Below are positions 7,618 to 11,600 of a stretch of DNA of 11,600 nucleotides, piece after piece (the stretch's first letter is position 1; the number at the start of each line of letters is the position of its first letter). Source of the DNA: DAORHV01 sp964434575 (GTDB lineage: Bacteria > Patescibacteriota > Gracilibacteria > Peribacterales > Peribacteraceae); assembly GCA_964434575.1 (NCBI GenBank), contig CAYSWB010000032.1, forward strand, positions 1-11,600. Direction: 5' to 3'. The notes under the pieces were generated by a model. That model made no database searches. It was not told the DNA's origin and was given only the letters and a program-made list of their open reading frames with translations. Made by a program: the position numbers and the translations under genes.

Positions 7618-7717
7618 NNNNNNNNNNNNNNNNNNNNNNNNNNNNNNNNNNNNNNNNNNNNNNNNNNNNNNNNNNNNNNNNNNNNNNNNNNNNNNNNNNN
7701 NNNNNNNNNNNNNNNNN
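7618..7717. other. Assembly gap, exactly 100 N
   Basis: One hundred consecutive N, the common placeholder for a scaffold gap of unknown size. It removes the 3' end of the helicase gene and the upstream region of the oxidoreductase gene. Any translation running through it is meaningless, and whole small genes could be hidden in it. Confidence 0.98.
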
Positions 7718-9228
7718 GCGAACTTTTCCAAGTAAATGAGCACGCGTTCGGGCTTCATGTCGCAGGCATCGGCGATGTCGTCCAAAGCCATGCGGTCCAG
7801 GACCATGTCCTTGATCTTCTTCGCGGCCGCGGCCTTGCGCTTGGCGACCACGCCGGTTTTCCGTGCCGGAGGCATATCCGGGTCCTGCGAGTCCGGGTCG
7901 GCCGCTTTCTCCACGGCGTCCGGGAGCAGCGGCTCGTAGAGCGGGCGGGGAACATAGGTTTTCATCTCCTGCGCCATGCCGTCATAGAAGGCGGTCACCA
8001 GCGGTTCGGCGCGGATGGAGCTTGCGTTCCAGCGTTCGATGAACAGGCCTTCGGCGCTGCGCACGCGCGAGAGCGCCACGTACGCCTGGCCCGGCTCCCA
8101 CAGCTGCGCCAGGTCCACGATCATGCCGTCCAAAGAAGCGCCCTGCGCCTTGTGGATGGTGGTCGCCCACGCCAGCGTGACCGGGAAGTTCATGGCCGCC
8201 ATGATCACCTGGCCGTCGCCGTTGAGGCAGCTGAACAGCTGCTTGGTCACGTCCACGGTCTCGCCGCCGAGCAGCTTGATGGTCAGCGTGTCTTCGCCGA
8301 TTCTCCGCACGTGTCCCAGGCTGCCGTTCACGTACAGTCGGTCTTCGGACATGTCGTTCTTGCGCATCATCACCAAAGCACCTTCTTTTAAGAGCAGCGT
8401 GTCGGGAATCGGCACAGAGCGTTTGGCGGCGTCCAGCGCGCGCTGCTCGCCTTCGTAGATCGTTTCGAACGCGCAAGCTTCGCCCGGGATGCTCTCCAGC
8501 CGCTGCAGGTTGTAGGCCTCGGCCTTGGCGCGGTGCGGGTACAGACGCGTGACGTCGGTGTTCTCCAGGTGGCGGTTGGTGCGGCTGTCCAGAAACTCGC
8601 GCACCTGGTCGTTCACGGTGCCCGACCGCACGAAGTTCAGCATGTCTAAGAAGTGGCTGTCGCGGGTACGCATGACGGTGGACATCAGCGCCGGGTGGAA
8701 CTTGCTGTCGTGCCAGACCTGGTGCGTGAACGCCCAGTCCTTCTCCTGCATGCCGCGCGTCACCGGCGGCAACTGTGCGAAGTCGCCCACGGCGATGATC
8801 CGCAGTCCGCCCCACGGTTCGTGCAGGATGCCGCGCGCCCGCCGCGCCACGATCTCGGCGGCCATGAGCGTGGTGCCCGACAGCATGGAAACTTCGTCGA
8901 TGATCACGCAGCACGCGCGGTGCATGCGCTCCACGAGTTTGCGGCTGCGCAGCGCGCGCGCCACCGTCGCCTCCAGGCCGCCTTCCATGATGCCAAGGCC
9001 GAAAAAACTGTGGAACGTGCGGCCGCCCACGATCACCGCCGCCGCGCCGGTGCTGGCCACCACCGGGAACGCGTCGGACGGTTTGCCGCGCAGATATTCG
9101 TCCAACAGGAAGCTCTTGCCGGTGCCGGCGGCGCCCGTGAGGAACACGTTGCCCTGGCGCGTAAGCACGTCGAGCGCGCTCTGCTGGCAGGAGGTCAATT
9201 CCTTCGGTGCTTTTGCGGCGGTCGGCAT
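7718..9228 (-). CDS. Pif1/RecD-type superfamily 1B DNA helicase, 3' end lost in gap
   Basis: ATP-dependent DNA helicase; 503 residues visible. Numbered from the ATG at 9226-9228: LTSCQQSALDVL (Q motif region, 11-22), Walker A GAAGTGKS (32-39), AVIVGGRTFHSFFGLG (Pif1 motif Ia region), Walker B VIIDEVSM (108-115), IIAVGDFAQLPPV (144-156, motif III), then near the C-terminal half TIHKAQGASLD (motif V) and AYVALSRVRS (motif VI). A Pro/Lys-rich linker leads to DMVLDRMALDDIADACDMKPERVLIYLEKF, like the helix-turn-helix (HTH_40-like) tail found on some Pif1 and RecQ helicases; the gap cuts it. A longer start (9354, MENFDQRF) is open, but the extra 42 residues are unlike the family and an extended -10 sits just before 9228, so the shorter form is preferred. 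Family role: replication restart, G-quadruplex or R-loop unwinding; the precise role is unknown. Confidence 0.9.
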
Positions 9229-9239
9229 GCGAGGTGTGC

Positions 9240-9248
9240 ATAGTAGCA
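9240..9248 (-). promoter_or_regulatory. Extended -10 element upstream of helicase
   Basis: On the minus strand TGC-TACTAT (9248 down to 9240) fits TGnTAnnnT. It ends 11 nt before the ATG at 9228, so transcription would begin within about 5 nt of the start codon. No Shine-Dalgarno and no clear -35 were seen. This supports the short start for the helicase. Confidence 0.45.
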
Positions 9249-9429
9249 AGAATGTCCGTCGGTGGTGCATGATCGCGCGAACATTTTCCAACGTACGGAT
9301 CGCGCCGAATTTCGTGACACCGTTTTTCATGAATCGCTGGTCAAAATTTTCCATCGATGTTGGAGTAGCATGTTTTGTTCGCTGAGCTAAAAACGGTTTT
9401 TTGTTTATGGCACTGCGATGGTCTTTGAA
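9249..9429. other. Upstream part of divergent intergenic region, no gene recognised
   Basis: Together with the elements annotated to its right, this forms the 418-nt spacer between the divergent helicase and nrdJ starts. It is more AT-rich than the coding DNA and contains A/T runs around 9390-9405. An in-frame 5' extension of the helicase (to 9354) lies here but is not supported. No tRNA, ORF or riboswitch was recognised. Confidence 0.5.
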
Positions 9430-9463
9430 GTACCCCTCCGGGGTACCCTTTTCAGGGGAAAAG
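9430..9463. repeat. Two adjacent hairpins upstream of nrdJ promoter
   Basis: GTACCCC-TCC-GGGGTAC (9430-9446) is a perfect 7-bp stem with a 3-nt loop. One base later CTTTTC-AGGG-GAAAAG (9448-9463) is a perfect 6-bp stem with a 4-nt loop. Both lie upstream of the proposed nrdJ -35 and could be operator sites, or a terminator of an unseen transcript; neither is followed by a T tract on the plus strand. Confidence 0.6.
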
Positions 9464-9473
9464 AATGTTCCTC

Positions 9474-9501
9474 TTGTGAGACGAAAACCGAAGAGTAAAA
9501 T
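9474..9501 (+). promoter_or_regulatory. Candidate nrdJ promoter
   Basis: TTGTGA (9474-9479, four of six to -35), 16-bp spacer, TAAAAT (9496-9501, five of six to -10), with predicted start near 9508. NrdR box 1 overlaps the start site and box 2 lies just downstream, as expected for a repressed promoter. The mRNA leader would be about 140 nt. Confidence 0.5.
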
Positions 9502-9516
9502 TCACAGATGTTGTGT
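9501..9516. promoter_or_regulatory. Degenerate NrdR box 1
   Basis: TTCACAGATGTTGTGT matches the NrdR consensus (recalled as acaCwAtATaTwGtgt) well in its right half, ending TTGTGT, and poorly in the left, where CACA is shifted. Its end is exactly 32 bp from the end of the strong box at 9533-9548. NrdR boxes usually come in pairs about three helical turns apart, and that spacing is the main support. Confidence 0.55.
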
Positions 9517-9532
9517 CCCTCCTGAGTTTTGA

Positions 9533-9548
9533 ACACTACATATAGTGT
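9533..9548. promoter_or_regulatory. NrdR box 2 upstream of nrdJ
   Basis: ACACTACATATAGTGT differs from the recalled NrdR consensus acaCwAtATaTwGtgt at one weakly conserved position. NrdR is the zinc-ribbon/ATP-cone repressor of ribonucleotide reductase genes, which senses dATP/ATP, and the gene 99 nt downstream encodes a ribonucleotide reductase. The box is flanked by CTGAG (9522-9526) and CTCAG (9553-9557), which extend the dyad symmetry. The nrdR gene is not in this window. Confidence 0.85.
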
Positions 9549-9612
9549 TTGCCTCAGAAGCGACACAACTCGCGGTTTACCACCCTTTTACCGCCTCTTT
9601 TCTATCTCTGCC

Positions 9613-9630
9613 TTCCGCGTTCGCGCGGAA
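9613..9630 (+). promoter_or_regulatory. UUCG-loop hairpin in nrdJ leader
   Basis: TTCCGCG-TTCG-CGCGGAA is a perfect 7-bp stem with a TTCG loop, ending 16 nt before the nrdJ ATG. No Shine-Dalgarno lies in the remaining 16 nt (atttccccttagatcc). The hairpin could influence ribosome loading or mRNA stability; that is inference. Confidence 0.6.
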
Positions 9631-9646
9631 ATTTCCCCTTAGATCC

Positions 9647-11600
9647 ATGAACCCGAACGCCGCGTCCCTCAAGCATGCCAAGGACATCCCGATGGAGAAG
9701 AAGAGTTTGGAGCGCGCCAAGAAGAAGCAGGTGCAGAACGTCGAGCAGTTCAAGAAGGGGAAGGGTCTCGTGATCGAGCGTCTGTTCACCACGCCGGGTT
9801 CCGACCCGCTGAGCGCCGTGAAGTACGACCGCCGCACCAGCCGCATCGTCAACACCAACGGTTCCGTCGTCTTCGAGATGAAGGACGCCGAGATCCCGGC
9901 CGCATGGAGCCAGGTCGCCACGGACATCATGGTGTCCAAGTATTTCCGCAAGGCCGGCGTCCCCCAGTACGACGCGCAGGGCAACCTGATGAAGAACGAT
10001 AAAGGAGAGACGATCCTGGGCCCCGAGCGCTCGGCCAAGCAGGTCGTTCGCCGCCTGGCCGGTTGCTGGCGCCACTGGGGCGAGAAGTACGGCTACTTCG
10101 CCACCAAGCAGGACGCCCAGATCTTCGAAGACGAGCTGGCCTACGTGCTGATCCACCAGATGTCGGCTCCGAACTCTCCGCAGTGGTTCAACACCGGCAT
10201 GAACTACGCCTATGGCATCACGGGCAAGCCCCAGGGCCACTACTACTGCGTCCCCGAGACCGGCGAGGTGAAGAAGTCCGAAGACGCCTACACGCACCCC
10301 CAGCCGCACGCCTGCTTCATCCAGAGCGTGGCCGACGACATGGTCAACGAGGGCGGCATCATGGACCTGTGGGTCCGCGAGGCGCGCCTCTTCAAGTACG
10401 GTTCCGGCACCGGCACCAATTTCAGCAACCTGCGCGGTGAGGGCGAACCCCTCTCCCAGGGCGGCAAGAGCTCGGGTCTAATGAGCTTCCTGAAGATCGG
10501 CGACCGCGCCGCGGGCGCCATCAAGTCCGGCGGCACCACGCGCCGCGCCGCCAAAATGGTCTGTCTCGACCTGGATCACCCGGACATCGAGGAATTCGTG
10601 AACTGGAAGGTCAACGAAGAGAAGAAGGTCGCCGCGCTTGCCAAGGCCGGTTACGACACCGACTTCAACGGCGAGGCCTACGCCACCGTCTCCGGACAGA
10701 ACTCCAACAACTCCGTGCGCGTGTCGCACCAGTTCTTCAAGGCGCTGGAGCAGGACGCCGACTGGCACATGTACTGGCGCACCGAGCTGCGCAAGGCCAA
10801 GGAGCAGAACCGGGAGCCCAAGCCGTGCAAGTCGGTGAAGGCGCGCGCCATGTGGGATCAGATCGCCTACGCCGCCTGGGCCTGCGCCGATCCGGGACTG
10901 CAATACGACACCACCATCAACGACTGGCACACCTGCCCGGCCGACGGACGCATCAATGCCTCTAACCCGTGCAGCGAGTACATGTTCCTGGACAACACCG
11001 CCTGCAACCTGGCGTCCATCAACCTGATGCACTACATCAAGCCGGATGCCCAGGGTCAGAAGCAGTTCGCCATCGAGGAGTTCAAGCACTCCGTCCGCCT
11101 GTGGACCATCGTGCTGGAGATCTCCGTGCTCATGGCCCAGTTCCCGTCGGCCGAGATCGCCGAGCTGAGCTATGTCTACCGCACGCTGGGTCTGGGTTAC
11201 GCCAACCTGGGTGCCATGCTCATGCAGCTGGGCATTCCGTACGACTCCCCGGAGGGCCGCGCCATGTGCGGCGCCATCACCGCGATCCTGACCGGCGAGA
11301 GCTACGCCACCTCTGCCGAGCTGGCCAGCCACCTGGGTACCTTCCAGGGCTACGAGCGCAACAAGGAGAGCATGCTGCGCGTCATCCGCAACCACCGCCG
11401 CGCCGCCTACGATGCGCCGGAAAACGAGTACGAGCAGCTGTCCGTGAAGCCCGTCGCCATTGATCAAAAATTGTGTTCACCGGATCTGCTTCAGGCCGCG
11501 AAAGAGGCGTGGGACAAGGCTTTGGCCATGGGTGAGCAGTACGGCTTCCGCAACGCCCAGGTCTCCGTCATCGCCCCGACCGGCACCATCGGACTGCTGA
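9647..11600 (+). CDS. nrdJ: Adenosylcobalamin-dependent (class II) ribonucleotide reductase, 3' end outside window
   Basis: Reduces ribonucleotides to deoxyribonucleotides using a thiyl radical made with adenosylcobalamin; independent of oxygen. The frame runs from ATG 9647 to the window end without a stop (651 codons). Landmarks in order: PNSPQWFNTG (175-184), HACFIQSV (C223, one of the redox cysteine pair), LFKYGSGTGTNFS (248-260), TTRRAAKMVCLDLDHPDI (297-314), N440-P-C442-S-E444 carrying the radical cysteine with its Asn and Glu, FLDNTACNLASINL (C453, 11 residues on, partner of C223), and VSVIAPTGTIGLL (639-651), the family motif at which the window stops. Class II enzymes of this long type run 800-1200 aa, so a third or more is missing. 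The start is set by the ATG just before an Arg/Lys-rich N-terminal segment; no Shine-Dalgarno. Tandem NrdR boxes upstream indicate NrdR control. All catalytic residues visible so far are present. Confidence 0.95.
   Translation, partial: MNPNAASLKHAKDIPMEKKSLERAKKKQVQNVEQFKKGKGLVIERLFTTPGSDPLSAVKYDRRTSRIVNTNGSVVFEMKDAEIPAAWSQVATDIMVSKYFRKAGVPQYDAQGNLMKNDKGETILGPERSAKQVVRRLAGCWRHWGEKYGYFATKQDAQIFEDELAYVLIHQMSAPNSPQWFNTGMNYAYGITGKPQGHYYCVPETGEVKKSEDAYTHPQPHACFIQSVADDMVNEGGIMDLWVREARLFKYGSGTGTNFSNLRGEGEPLSQGGKSSGLMSFLKIGDRAAGAIKSGGTTRRAAKMVCLDLDHPDIEEFVNWKVNEEKKVAALAKAGYDTDFNGEAYATVSGQNSNNSVRVSHQFFKALEQDADWHMYWRTELRKAKEQNREPKPCKSVKARAMWDQIAYAAWACADPGLQYDTTINDWHTCPADGRINASNPCSEYMFLDNTACNLASINLMHYIKPDAQGQKQFAIEEFKHSVRLWTIVLEISVLMAQFPSAEIAELSYVYRTLGLGYANLGAMLMQLGIPYDSPEGRAMCGAITAILTGESYATSAELASHLGTFQGYERNKESMLRVIRNHRRAAYDAPENEYEQLSVKPVAIDQKLCSPDLLQAAKEAWDKALAMGEQYGFRNAQVSVIAPTGTIGLL

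Noticed and set aside
7982..9241. Second minus-strand open frame (419 codons) within the helicase
   Set aside because: Same strand but wrong frame; Arg/His/Gly-rich without motifs, while the other frame carries all the helicase motifs.
9229..9354. N-terminal extension of the helicase by 42 residues
   Set aside because: Open, but unlike the start of Pif1 proteins, and a TGC-TACTAT element lies inside it just before the ATG at 9228.
7570..9354. Continuous helicase frame through the N run into the oxidoreductase region
   Set aside because: Translation through 100 N is meaningless; the gap length is a placeholder and the helicase end is unknown.
9380..9646. Cobalamin riboswitch before the B12-dependent nrdJ
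   Set aside because: Looked for a B12-box-like segment (AGYCMGGAGACC type) and found none; the NrdR boxes explain the region better.
10478..11467. Minus-strand open frame of 329 codons opposite nrdJ
   Set aside because: Antisense to the reductase, whose catalytic motifs are all intact in the plus frame.

Overview
The window is a GC-rich (roughly 60%+), gene-dense bacterial scaffold piece. It has one assembly gap of exactly 100 N (7618-7717) and is cut at both ends inside genes. Taxonomy is uncertain. No gene is diagnostic. The EF-G sequence, the class II ribonucleotide reductase and the YerC-type TrpR-family regulator would fit a Candidate Phyla Radiation (Patescibacteria, e.g. Peribacteria/Peregrinibacteria-like) genome, but this is an impression from recall and was not tested. 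None of the five visible gene starts has a convincing Shine-Dalgarno sequence. Several have a -10-like element only 6-11 nt before the start codon, which suggests leaderless transcripts.

Left part, all plus strand. fusA (EF-G) lacks about 20 N-terminal residues and ends in a strong intrinsic terminator. An unrecognised 320-aa gene follows. Next comes a short TrpR-family regulator (YerC/YecD type) with a near-consensus promoter and an adjoining imperfect palindrome that may be its own operator. A terminator separates it by only 24 nt from a 574-aa protein that fuses long-form HisG (ATP phosphoribosyltransferase) to a HisE-like pyrophosphohydrolase domain and a third MazG-like segment. This joins the first two steps of histidine synthesis on one chain. 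After a 38-nt spacer lies a RibD-like deaminase/reductase of riboflavin synthesis with a GTG start and altered deaminase motifs.

Middle. Between ribD and the next, convergent gene there are 387 noncoding bases (6497-6883) rich in inverted repeats. They include a nested arrangement that can fold into a closed multi-branched structure (6715-6873). This is the best candidate here for an undescribed structured RNA or extragenic element. On the minus strand lie a flavodoxin-fold NAD(P)H-dependent oxidoreductase and, across the gap, a Pif1/RecD-type helicase whose C-terminal helix-turn-helix runs into the gap.

Right part. A divergent intergenic region (9229-9646) separates the helicase from nrdJ, a B12-dependent class II ribonucleotide reductase cut by the window end. 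It holds a near-perfect NrdR box with a weaker second box exactly 32 bp upstream, over a candidate promoter. This is the expected layout for NrdR repression. The window therefore mixes translation, histidine and riboflavin synthesis, flavin redox, DNA unwinding and dNTP supply. No phage, transposon or CRISPR signature was seen.
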